From positions 1 through 56,174 of the forward strand of contig JACKIG010000026.1 in NCBI GenBank assembly GCA_020638595.1: a stretch of DNA of 56,174 bases. The letters are read 5' to 3'. The notes below the pieces were generated by a model. That model ran no database searches. It saw only the letters and a list, made by a program, of their open reading frames with translations, and was not told the DNA's origin. Shown here piece after piece: positions 34,746 to 42,734 of the stretch. Source of the stretch: Rhodospirillaceae bacterium. Lineage in GTDB: Bacteria > Pseudomonadota > Alphaproteobacteria > DSM-16000 > Inquilinaceae. A program made the translations under genes and the position numbers. Every line of letters begins with the position of its first letter. Positions within the stretch are counted from its first letter, which is position 1.

Positions 34746-36095
34746 CTATTTGGCCGGATGGGCGCATATTGACGTCAGAATATTCCTCTTCAACTGCCCG
34801 ATTGATGTGGCGTTCAGGTATTTGCCTGCTTCCTCTTTTTGAAGCTTGCGCATGTCGAAATCGCCTTCCGAAACAAGAACGGCGTAATAGTGCATCTCGA
34901 ACTTGACGAGATTCCAGCCGTAGAAGTCCTGTTCAATAAGGACAGGCGTCTTCTGCGCGTCGGAAATGGGAATATCCAATGGCCGCTCTCTGAACTCCTT
35001 CACTCGGCTCGAAAACGCAGGGCCGTCGGGTGTCGCGGAGTAGCCAAGGGCTGCCATGTAATCGTGATCAAGACTGTCCGCCTTTTCCCAGGCCGCGGGT
35101 GTCAGCAACGTCTTGTGCGCGCCGATCCGCGCGCGATGGAAGGTCGGACTGTCGCGATTGAACAGGGTGCCGGCGATCTGATCGACATCCCCATCCAGGC
35201 GCAGTTTCAACAGCAGGCTCCAGATCGTCCGGCGGCGAAGGGCGTCATCGCCATCCCCTTGCGGTCCGATGATCTCCTCGAACGACAGGGGAATGACGTT
35301 GGGGAAATCCAGCCACGCGACATATCCGGCGATCCGGTCCCTCAGGGACCCGAGCAGCCACCTGTCGTCGACCAGACGCTCGACCCGCTGATCGAAGGAC
35401 AGGTCTTTCAGGTATCCCCAGAAGGGCGAGGCATCGCGCTTGTGGTAGTACTCCGCCTCGGAACACAGGATGTCATAGGGATGCCGGTACAGGAAAATCG
35501 CCGGGCTGGACGGGAACTGGTGCAGGCGATTGCCGTGTACGCTGTCCCGCGTCTTGTCGATGAAGAAGTCGGTGGCCTTCGTATGAGAGTTCGAGCCTTC
35601 GACACAGTACCAGCCGCCCGGTTGTGGATCGCCGTTATGGATGACGCGGCGCCTGTAGCCAAGTGAATCTGCCAATTGATAAAGAAGGTGCGTTCCGGCT
35701 TTCGGGATTGAAATGAGGAACAATGGGTAATCGAGTCCGTCCTTGCCGGACTTCGGGAAGAGAACTGTTCCGGATTCGATGTCGCCCAATGACAACAGGC
35801 GCTTTGACAGAAGATGTTCTTCCATCTCTGTTACGATATAGGCGGAAGCTCCGGCGTTTTTTCTGCCGGCCGGCGCCGCGTCCGAGGCGCGTATCGTATA
35901 AGACTCAGAAGTGTGCACGACATTGCCCATCCCGAATTGCAGTTGCAGATTTGGGATGAGGGACTCCGCGAATTCGTTCCTGGGAGAAATATGTATAGTC
36001 GTGGTTTTTCCCGCGAATGACCGGTGTGCCTGGTCAAGGAAAGCTTCTATGGTTCGATCTACCGCGGTCAGGGAAAGATTGGTATCGTGTGGCAT
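34746..36095 (-). CDS. Sulfotransferase-domain protein
   Basis: A 449-residue protein. Residues 122-330 form a PAPS-dependent sulfotransferase fold: the 5'-phosphosulfate loop is FLISIPKAGTH (131-136 PKAGTH) and the 3'-phosphate site is FLYRHPYDILCS (Arg204, Ser212). The first 115 and last 100 residues are not recognised. Base composition is visibly less GC-rich than its neighbours, particularly at the 5' end, suggesting recent acquisition. It stands alone, convergent with the membrane-protein operon. It could sulfate a sugar of the surface polymer. Confidence 0.8.
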   Translation of the reverse strand: MPHDTNLSLTAVDRTIEAFLDQAHRSFAGKTTTIHISPRNEFAESLIPNLQLQFGMGNVVHTSESYTIRASDAAPAGRKNAGASAYIVTEMEEHLLSKRLLSLGDIESGTVLFPKSGKDGLDYPLFLISIPKAGTHLLYQLADSLGYRRRVIHNGDPQPGGWYCVEGSNSHTKATDFFIDKTRDSVHGNRLHQFPSSPAIFLYRHPYDILCSEAEYYHKRDASPFWGYLKDLSFDQRVERLVDDRWLLGSLRDRIAGYVAWLDFPNVIPLSFEEIIGPQGDGDDALRRRTIWSLLLKLRLDGDVDQIAGTLFNRDSPTFHRARIGAHKTLLTPAAWEKADSLDHDYMAALGYSATPDGPAFSSRVKEFRERPLDIPISDAQKTPVLIEQDFYGWNLVKFEMHYYAVLVSEGDFDMRKLQKEEAGKYLNATSIGQLKRNILTSICAHPAK

Positions 36096-36147
36096 GTTGG
36101 GCGCTCATGTGGACATGGCCAACAATACAGAAAAACCTACCGACGAC

Positions 36148-36159
36148 GCGTCATGACGC
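36148..36159. promoter_or_regulatory. Palindrome in a divergent promoter region
   Basis: GCGTCATGACGC is a perfect 12-bp palindrome in the 248-bp AT-richer gap between the divergent sulfotransferase and glycosyltransferase genes. It could be an operator; no clear -35/-10 pair was found. Confidence 0.3.
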
Positions 36160-36343
36160 AGAGGGCAACCATATTTTCGCCTCTGACGCTTCGCAACTCG
36201 CATGCACCGGCTCTCGGACCGCCAGGGATCGTTTCCAGGGAAACTCGTGTCCTTGGTGGAGCGCGTGTCGGGGCGTGAACCGTCGGGGACAAATGGGAGG
36301 CGGGCTCCTGCGATGCTGAGGGTTTTTGAGCATTCAATCGGCC

Positions 36344-38002
36344 ATGAAGTTCATCAGAAGAAGTGAGAGAGAAAAGCCGAAGGTGAGCTTGGTTCTGCTC
36401 GATTGGAGCGTTCGAGAGAGCTTGCATATCTTTCATTATCTGTCGCAGCAGACGGTAGATCGCAACGAATTTGAAGTGGTCATGGTCGAATACTATGGCA
36501 CGATTTCCGAGCACATCCGGGTCTTCGAGGAACAGGTCGATACCTGGGTCGCCCTGGATATGCCCAGGGACTGCTATTACCACAAGCATTTCATGTATAA
36601 TGCCGGCATCACCTTGGCGAGGGGCGAGATCGTCATGATCGGCGACTCCGACGCCATGGTGAAGCCGACGTTCATCGAAACAATCATCCGAAATTTTGAA
36701 GAAGATCCTGCTATCGTCTATCACATGGATCAGTTCCGCAATATGAAGCGGAGCTTCTATCCCTTCAACTACCCATCGTTTGAAGACGTATTGGGGGATG
36801 GCTGCATCAACAACGTCGACGGCATGACCTCCGGCGTGCTGAATACGGAAGATCCCATACATGCCCGCAACTACGGCGCCTGCATGTGCGCCCGCCGCGA
36901 GGATCTGATCGCCATCGGCGGCGCGGATATGCACATCCACTATCTGGGGCACATCTGCGGCCCCTATGACATGACGTTCCGGCTGATCAACCACGGCCGG
37001 CGCGAGGTGTGGGAGACGAGGGAGTTTCTGTACCACACCTGGCATCCGGGGCAGGCGGGCGCGGACAACTACATGGGACCCCACGATGGCCGCCACATGT
37101 CGACCACCGCCCTGGAGGCACTGGCGACCGGCCGGGTGGCACCGCTGCTGGAAAGCCCCGCCATCAGGGTCCTGCGGGACGGCGGCAGCCGCCAGGCAGC
37201 GTTGGACGCCCTTCTGGCCGACCATTACCTGTCGGACTGGAACATCGAGGCGATCAGGCGCGGCGACAGCCATGTGCAGTGGGACAACTACAAGCTCCCC
37301 TTGGGCATCTACAAGGGCTTCCGCATCGTGCACGAGGTCGACCGGATCTTCGCCTATCCGCTGACGGACCGGGACGTGGAAACCAGAAGCGGCCAGGGCC
37401 ACACGACACGGTTCGACGGCGCCAGCGAGGACGCCGTCCGCGCGGCCATCGACGCGGCAACGCCCGCCTCTCTGGCGATCCTGTCCAGGGTTTCCGCATG
37501 GGGCAGCCTGGGACGCCGCGCCCTGGCCAGCCTGGTCAGCCGGGCGGCGGCCCTGCCCGTGCCGGTGCCGAAGGCGGTGAAGGTGGGCCTTGCCCTTCCC
37601 CTCGCCCCCTTTGCCGTGGTGGCGATCCTGCTGCTATGGCCCCGCCGTGCCCGCAGCAAGGTCCGCGCCGTCCGGGACACGCTGTGGGCGGACCGGGACG
37701 GATCGGTGCACCTGGCGACCAGCCTCTACCATATCGGCCGGTTCGGCACATTGCAGAGGCAGGGCATCCTGGTTCTGCCCAGCGAGGGGATGCGGGGCTA
37801 TCTGGCGGGTCTTGGTCTGCTTCGGATCATTCCCCGGCTGCGGATCGAGGTCGCCGGGTCTGCGGAGGGCTTCGTTGCGCTGCTGCGGCGCCTCGAACAG
37901 GAAGGCGGCGATGGCCACGTGTTCCTGACCGAAGACCTGCATGCCCGCTATCACGGCCACATCATGGCGTCCCCCGTGGCCAGGAACTGTCTGGTCCTGT
38001 AG
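36344..38002 (+). CDS. GT-A-fold glycosyltransferase with C-terminal membrane segment
   Basis: A 552-residue protein. The N-terminal 250 residues look like a GT2/galactosyltransferase-type domain: KVSLVLLDWS, GEIVMIGDSDAMVKP with an Asp-rich site, and a later HDGRHMS/WHPG region. A hydrophobic helix lies at about 420-437 (ALPLAPFAVVAILLLW), and a soluble tail follows. The 5' third is less GC-rich than the rest. The start is ATG 36344; TTG 36326, 4 nt behind GAGGG, is an alternative. It converges on wzt with 8 nt between stops. Confidence 0.8.
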   Translation: MKFIRRSEREKPKVSLVLLDWSVRESLHIFHYLSQQTVDRNEFEVVMVEYYGTISEHIRVFEEQVDTWVALDMPRDCYYHKHFMYNAGITLARGEIVMIGDSDAMVKPTFIETIIRNFEEDPAIVYHMDQFRNMKRSFYPFNYPSFEDVLGDGCINNVDGMTSGVLNTEDPIHARNYGACMCARREDLIAIGGADMHIHYLGHICGPYDMTFRLINHGRREVWETREFLYHTWHPGQAGADNYMGPHDGRHMSTTALEALATGRVAPLLESPAIRVLRDGGSRQAALDALLADHYLSDWNIEAIRRGDSHVQWDNYKLPLGIYKGFRIVHEVDRIFAYPLTDRDVETRSGQGHTTRFDGASEDAVRAAIDAATPASLAILSRVSAWGSLGRRALASLVSRAAALPVPVPKAVKVGLALPLAPFAVVAILLLWPRRARSKVRAVRDTLWADRDGSVHLATSLYHIGRFGTLQRQGILVLPSEGMRGYLAGLGLLRIIPRLRIEVAGSAEGFVALLRRLEQEGGDGHVFLTEDLHARYHGHIMASPVARNCLVL

Positions 38003-38010
38003 GCCGACGG

Positions 38011-39330
38011 TCACGATTCGGCGTCGGACAGGACCGTGCACGTCATGGGTGCGTCCAGAAACCCCGTGCACCGGTTGGATCCGCGAACCGGCAGGTGGAT
38101 CACGGCCCGACGGGTCTCAAGAAAGGTCCATTCCGGTTCGGACGTATTGATGCCCAGATTGAGAAAGTAGTCCCCCGAAACCAGGCGGATCGGGAAATCG
38201 ACGCGGTAGATCACCGTCTCCCCCGCCGAGGCCGGCGGCAGCGCGATGTCGCTCAGCAACGTGTTGCTGCCCGAAATCATCACGCCATCCCGCGTGGTGA
38301 TGCCCCAGCCGACATGGGGCCGGGGGATCGCCCGGGCATAGGCCACCTTCAGATACACGCACAGGGTTTCCTGGCCGCCCAGGGTGGCGATATCGAAGGC
38401 GCCGTCGGCGGACAGCAGGATATCCGTCACCAGCGCTGCCCCGTTGGTGATCCGCCGTTCCGATCGGTTGTAATAGGACCGGGACTCCAGAAGGGGGGTG
38501 TCGCTTCGCCGGAAGGTCTCCAGGGCCGTTGCGCTCGTCTGGTCCCCGGGTGCGGGCAGCCCGTCGCCGGGTCCCTGCGGGCTGTCGGTCCGTCGCCGCG
38601 CGCCGTGGAGAATGCCGTGATAGACGTCGATCACGTCCCGCGTCGGCCCTTGCAGCAGCAGGCGACCCTGATCGAGCAGCAGGGCCGACCGGCACAGCCG
38701 CGACACCTGGTCCGTGTCATGGCTGACGAACAGGATCGTGGTGCCCTTCTCACGCATGCCGTGAATGTGGTGGAAGCATTTTTCCTGAAAGCTGGCGTCC
38801 CCCACCGCCAGGATCTCGTCGAGGATCAGGATGTCCGGGTCCCCCTGGATCGCGCTGGCAAAGGCCAGCCGGGCGAACATGCCGCTGGAATAGGTCTGCA
38901 CGGGGCGATCGAAGAAGGCGCCGATATCCGCGAAGGCCTCGATCCGGGGAAGACGGTCCATCCGCTCGTCCGGGTGGAGGCCCAGGGTCCGCATCTGGAA
39001 CAGGACGTTGTCCCGGCCGGTCATCAGGGGGTCGAAGCCGGCGCCCAGTTCCAGCAGCGCCTGAACCGTCCCCTGGATGGCCAGCGTGCCGGCGGTGGGG
39101 CGGAGGATGCCGGTGATGAGGTTGAGAAGGGTCGACTTGCCCGATCCGTTGCGCCCGACAATCCCCACGGTTTCGCCCTTGGCAAGGGAGAAGGAAACAT
39201 CGACCAGGGCCTCGACCTTCTCATGACGGACGGGTCCGCGGGGAAAAACCGCCTCCCTCAGGCGATGAAACGGGTTGGCGTAGATCCGGAACGTCTTGTG
39301 GAGGCCCTGGGCCTGAATGAGCGGCGCCAT
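38011..39330 (-). CDS. wzt: Polysaccharide ABC exporter ATPase with Wzt C-terminal domain
   Basis: A 439-residue ATPase. Walker A is GRNGSGKS (59-66), the signature YSSGMFARLAFA and Walker B ILILDEILAVGD. Residues from about 270 form a Wzt-type carbohydrate-recognition beta-sandwich, which in characterised systems binds the terminally modified non-reducing end of the O-polysaccharide before export. It lies 2 nt after wzm. The presence of Wzt-C predicts chain-end capping by methylation, phosphorylation or an unusual sugar. Confidence 0.93.
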   Translation of the reverse strand: MAPLIQAQGLHKTFRIYANPFHRLREAVFPRGPVRHEKVEALVDVSFSLAKGETVGIVGRNGSGKSTLLNLITGILRPTAGTLAIQGTVQALLELGAGFDPLMTGRDNVLFQMRTLGLHPDERMDRLPRIEAFADIGAFFDRPVQTYSSGMFARLAFASAIQGDPDILILDEILAVGDASFQEKCFHHIHGMREKGTTILFVSHDTDQVSRLCRSALLLDQGRLLLQGPTRDVIDVYHGILHGARRRTDSPQGPGDGLPAPGDQTSATALETFRRSDTPLLESRSYYNRSERRITNGAALVTDILLSADGAFDIATLGGQETLCVYLKVAYARAIPRPHVGWGITTRDGVMISGSNTLLSDIALPPASAGETVIYRVDFPIRLVSGDYFLNLGINTSEPEWTFLETRRAVIHLPVRGSNRCTGFLDAPMTCTVLSDAES

Positions 39331-39332
39331 GG

Positions 39333-40136
39333 TCAGATCACCTCGGCGAAGCCACCCCTGAGACGGCGGAAGGCCAATCGGCCGAGGGCCAGAGCGGCCA
39401 GGGCCTCGGCCCAGAAGACCAGGGCCGCCAAGTCCAGGGTGGGCCACCGTCCAAGCAGCAGGCTGTCGCGATACCCGTTCACGATGTAGGTCAGCGGGTT
39501 GATGGTCATCCACGGGCTGAAGACGTCCTCCAGCAGCGATGGCGGCCAGGCAACGGGCGTCAACCAGAACCAGGCGCCCAGGATCACCGCAAGGATCGGC
39601 CCGATGTCGCGGAAATAGACCTGCAGGCTGGCGGCGATCCAGGCAAGGCCCAGCGCGAAGGCGGTCAGGGCGCCCAGGTAATACGCGGTGGCGACGATCG
39701 TCAGCGAAGGCGGCCGGCCGGAGACGGTGAGCAAGACCACGACGATCGGCAGGATCAGGCAGTGCGTCACGGCGGCGGAGAACACGGCCGCCGGGGGCAG
39801 CAGGATGGTCGGAAAGGCCGTCTTGCGCACCAGATGGGGCGCGGACGTAACCGCCGAACTGCCGGCGGTCATGGCTTCCTGGAAAAACACCCAGGGAACG
39901 AAGCCGGTGACGAAGAACAGGATGTAGGGCTCACCCGACGGTCCGCGGACCCTGAAGCCGACGGAAAACACCACCCAGTAGATGAGGATCTGGGTCAGCG
40001 GCTGGACGAACAGCCAGACGACCCCGCCCGCCGTTCCCAGATAGCGCGCGCGCACCATGCGCCAGACGAGGGCGAGGACCAGATCGCCGGCCACGATCCA
40101 ACGGCGTCTCCAGGCCCGGCCGGCTACCGGGGTCAT
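39333..40136 (-). CDS. wzm: Polysaccharide ABC exporter permease
   Basis: A 267-residue ABC-2 type permease with six helices. Typical features are WRMVRARYLGTAGGVVW, the FFVTGFVPWVFFQEAM segment and the WFWLTPVAWP and INPLTYIVNGYRD motifs. It forms the channel for the lipid-linked glycan, driven by Wzt. Its ATG lies 1 nt after the E1-beta stop codon, so the export genes are co-transcribed with the E1-like enzyme genes. Confidence 0.94.
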   Translation of the reverse strand: MTPVAGRAWRRRWIVAGDLVLALVWRMVRARYLGTAGGVVWLFVQPLTQILIYWVVFSVGFRVRGPSGEPYILFFVTGFVPWVFFQEAMTAGSSAVTSAPHLVRKTAFPTILLPPAAVFSAAVTHCLILPIVVVLLTVSGRPPSLTIVATAYYLGALTAFALGLAWIAASLQVYFRDIGPILAVILGAWFWLTPVAWPPSLLEDVFSPWMTINPLTYIVNGYRDSLLLGRWPTLDLAALVFWAEALAALALGRLAFRRLRGGFAEVI

Positions 40137-40137
40137 G

Positions 40138-41208
40138 CTAGAAGGGGCCCTTGAACGCGATGTCCTCGCTCTGCTGCCGTGCGGCCGCGTTCGGCGTCCA
40201 ATCGTCGTCCCGTCCCGTCACCATGCACAGCACCTTGCGGGCGATGCGTTCGGGCTGGGGGTAGAAATCCGCCTCCAGCCACGGGGTGGTCGGGCAGGGC
40301 GTCGGCGCGAAGCCCATGCGATCCACCTGGATGCCCGCGCCCGGTCCTGCCCGTTCCAGGACGCGGGCGATGATTTCCGCCCCCGCGCCGCAGGTGGTCC
40401 ACCCGTTGTCGACGACCAGAAGGCGCTTCGTCCGCGCGGCTGACGCCAGAATGGTGTCCGTATCCAGGGGCGACAGCCAGATGGGGTCGATGACCTCGCA
40501 GGTGATCCCCGTGTCCTGCAGCAGGGCGCGCGCCCGCAGGCAATCCCGCGCCGCGTTGGAAATGCCGACCACGGTCGCCGCATCGCCCGCCGCACAGATG
40601 CGCGCCCGGCCCGGTTCCACGGCATAGGGCGCCTCGGGAACCTCGGTCTCGGTGAAGTAGAGCAGGCGGTGTTCGATGAAGATGACCGGATTGTCGTCGC
40701 GGATGGCGGCGATCATGCACCCCTTGGCGTCATGGGCCGTGGACGGCAGGACGACCTTGAGGCCCGGCACATGCATGAACAGCGGGTACAGCGCCTGGGA
40801 ATGCTGGGCGCCCTGGCCCCAGGATTTGCCGATGATGGAGCGGATGACCAGCGGGACGGACACCCGGCCCCCGTACATGGAATGGGCCTTGGCCGCGACA
40901 TTGACGATCTGGTTCATCGCCAGCATCAGGAAATCGTTGCGGATATGCACGTGGATCGGTCGCAGGCCCGTCATCGCCGCGCCGATGGCCACGCCGGTCA
41001 TGGCGTCTTCCGACAGGGGCGTGCCGAAGACCCGCTCCGGGCCGAACCGGTCCACCAGCCCCCGGGTCGACCCCTGGATGGCCTTGTGGTCATCGACATC
41101 CAGGCCGAACAGCAGGACCGAGGGATCGCGCGCCATTTCCTGGGTGATGCCCTCCCTGAGGGCGTCCACATAGGACAGGACGCGGGCGCCGCACTCAGGC
41201 ATGGACAT
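40138..41208 (-). CDS. Alpha-ketoacid dehydrogenase E1-beta-like (transketolase-type) subunit
   Basis: A 356-residue E1-beta/transketolase-type protein. It has ALREGITQEMARDPSVLLFG at the start, RVFGTPLSEDAMTGVAIGAA (cofactor-binding Glu/Asp region) and the transketolase C-terminal domain with LLVVDNGWTTCGAG. It pairs with the alpha subunit, whose 3' end it overlaps by 14 nt. The ATG at 41208 (MSMPEC) is preferred over 41202 because GAGGAC lies upstream. No E2 or E3 gene is present, so it should transfer a two-carbon unit to something other than lipoyl-E2. Confidence 0.9.
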   Translation of the reverse strand: MSMPECGARVLSYVDALREGITQEMARDPSVLLFGLDVDDHKAIQGSTRGLVDRFGPERVFGTPLSEDAMTGVAIGAAMTGLRPIHVHIRNDFLMLAMNQIVNVAAKAHSMYGGRVSVPLVIRSIIGKSWGQGAQHSQALYPLFMHVPGLKVVLPSTAHDAKGCMIAAIRDDNPVIFIEHRLLYFTETEVPEAPYAVEPGRARICAAGDAATVVGISNAARDCLRARALLQDTGITCEVIDPIWLSPLDTDTILASAARTKRLLVVDNGWTTCGAGAEIIARVLERAGPGAGIQVDRMGFAPTPCPTTPWLEADFYPQPERIARKVLCMVTGRDDDWTPNAAARQQSEDIAFKGPF

Positions 41209-42145
41209 GGGCAAGCAGGTCCTCGAGGGGCGGCGGGGACGCGGCTTCCGCAAACGCGAACGCCTCGGCGATGGCGGTTTCCACACGGGCGTCGATGGCG
41301 GCCCGCTCTTCCGCGTCGATCAGGGCGCCCAGGCGGGGAAGCTGATCGTTGTCGATCCACGGCCGCGCCTCCGACTCCGGGCGATAGCCGGCGTCGAAAT
41401 CCGCGTTCGGGCCGACATGCTCCTTCCAGCGGTAGGTCTGGACCTCCATGAACGCGGGCCCGCGTCCGTCGCGGATGGACGCCACGAAACCGGCCGCCTG
41501 GTCCCGGATCGCGAACACGTCGCCGTCCGCAATCCGCGCCGCGGGCAGGCCGTAGGTGGCGACCCGTTCGGTCAGGCGGTCGGTGGCCCAGCGCGCTCTC
41601 AAGGGCGTGTGGATGGAATAGCCGTTGTTCTCGCACACGAACAGGACCGGCAGGCGCTTCAGGGCGGCGAAATTCAGGCTCTCGTGGAAGACCCCTTCTT
41701 CCGTCGCGCCGTCGCCCAGGAAGACGGCGACGATGGCGCCGGTCCCTTTCATCTTCTGGGTCAGTGCTGCGCCCACGGCCAGCGGGATCTGGGTGGCGAC
41801 GACGGCGGAGGCGCCCAGCATGTTCACCTCCGGCGCGATCAGGTGCATGGAGCCGCCCTTGCCGCCGGCCACCCCCGCGGCCTTGCCGAACAGCTCCGCG
41901 ATCATGGCCTTCAGATCGCCGCCCTTGGCCAGATAGGCAGCATGGCAACGGTAGCTGGCAGCGACGATGTCTGCGGGCGCCAGGGTGTCGATCACGCCGA
42001 CGCTGACCGCTTCCTGGCCGATGGAAAGATGGATGGGACTCTTGATCCGATCCGTCGGATAGACGTCGGCAATCGCCTCCTCCACGCGGCGGATGAGGCG
42101 GAGGCTTTCGTAGAGACGCGCGATGTCGGTCCGGTTCGGGTGCAT
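41195..42145 (-). CDS. Alpha-ketoacid dehydrogenase E1-alpha-like ThDP-binding subunit
   Basis: A 316-residue E1-alpha. The thiamin-diphosphate/Mg motif runs from GDGATEEG (GDG 144-146) to CENN (Asn173-174). Other conserved parts are SYRCHAAYLAKGG and GGKGGSMHL. It is near the usual length of bacterial E1-alpha. It leads the E1alpha-E1beta-wzm-wzt operon and is divergent from the TIR-like gene, 119 bp away. In this setting it probably makes or adds a C2 or acetyl unit on a sugar. Confidence 0.9.
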   Translation of the reverse strand: MHPNRTDIARLYESLRLIRRVEEAIADVYPTDRIKSPIHLSIGQEAVSVGVIDTLAPADIVAASYRCHAAYLAKGGDLKAMIAELFGKAAGVAGGKGGSMHLIAPEVNMLGASAVVATQIPLAVGAALTQKMKGTGAIVAVFLGDGATEEGVFHESLNFAALKRLPVLFVCENNGYSIHTPLRARWATDRLTERVATYGLPAARIADGDVFAIRDQAAGFVASIRDGRGPAFMEVQTYRWKEHVGPNADFDAGYRPESEARPWIDNDQLPRLGALIDAEERAAIDARVETAIAEAFAFAEAASPPPLEDLLAHVHA

Positions 42146-42264
42146 GGGGTCCCGTGTGACTCTTGGTCGTGCTCTTCCCCCAGTTCAATACTAGAAGGTA
42201 TCTTCCCTGCGGAAGGGGGTTGCCTCGGCAGGGGCACCTGCAACCCCGAAAGGATCATCGCAGC

Positions 42265-42717
42265 GTGGGCAGCACAAGGCCGGTCGACCTGTTCCTCACC
42301 CATGCCTGGCGCAACCACGCCGACTGGCTGGAAATGGTGCGGCTGCTGGACAGCGCGCCCGGCCGCAAATGGCGCAACTTCAGCCTGCCCTGGTACGACC
42401 CGGCGCTCGACCCCAATACCGAGCTCGGCGGGCGGACGGTCCGCGACGGGCTGGAGCGGCAGGTGATCCCCGCAACGGCGGTGATCTTCCTGCGCGGCGT
42501 CTATGCGGTGCCGAGCAGCCGCAAATGGCTGGATCTCGAGGTCGACTACGCCAGGCGTCACGGCAAACCGGTCATCGCCGTCCCGAGCCTGCGGGACCCG
42601 GGCGGTCCAGCCGACGACCCGCCCGGGTCCGTCGACGCGAATTGCCGGTGGGATGCGGCGGACATCCTTGCCACGGTGGACCGGCTTGCCGCGATGGCCG
42701 CCCCGGATCGCCGGTAG
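42265..42717 (+). CDS. TIR-like (MTH538/ThsB-type) domain protein
   Basis: A 150-residue single-domain protein with VDLFLTHAWRNHADW at the start, KWRNFSLPWYDPALDPNTE, and SSRKWLDLEVDYARRHGKPV. This is the flavodoxin-like TIR-related fold (DUF1863); Glu92 sits where TIR NADases carry the catalytic Glu. The GTG start at 42265 has AAAGGA upstream. Relatives function in bacterial immunity (Thoeris ThsB) or are uncharacterised. No ThsA or other defence partner is adjacent; the gene sits alone between E1-alpha and a radical SAM gene. Confidence 0.8.
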   Translation: MGSTRPVDLFLTHAWRNHADWLEMVRLLDSAPGRKWRNFSLPWYDPALDPNTELGGRTVRDGLERQVIPATAVIFLRGVYAVPSSRKWLDLEVDYARRHGKPVIAVPSLRDPGGPADDPPGSVDANCRWDAADILATVDRLAAMAAPDRR

Positions 42718-42734
42718 CGCTCTCTTTGGCGGCA

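Noticed and set aside
37009..39489. An 826-residue plus-strand open frame across the glycosyltransferase 3' end and wzt
   Set aside because: It crosses two well-supported genes in other frames and has low-complexity Gly/Pro/Arg composition.
40138..42145. A pyruvate or branched-chain dehydrogenase complex
   Set aside because: No E2 or E3 subunit and no lipoyl domain are found; context is polysaccharide export.
42265..42717. A complete Thoeris defence system
   Set aside because: Only the TIR-like component is present; no ThsA-like gene lies in the window.
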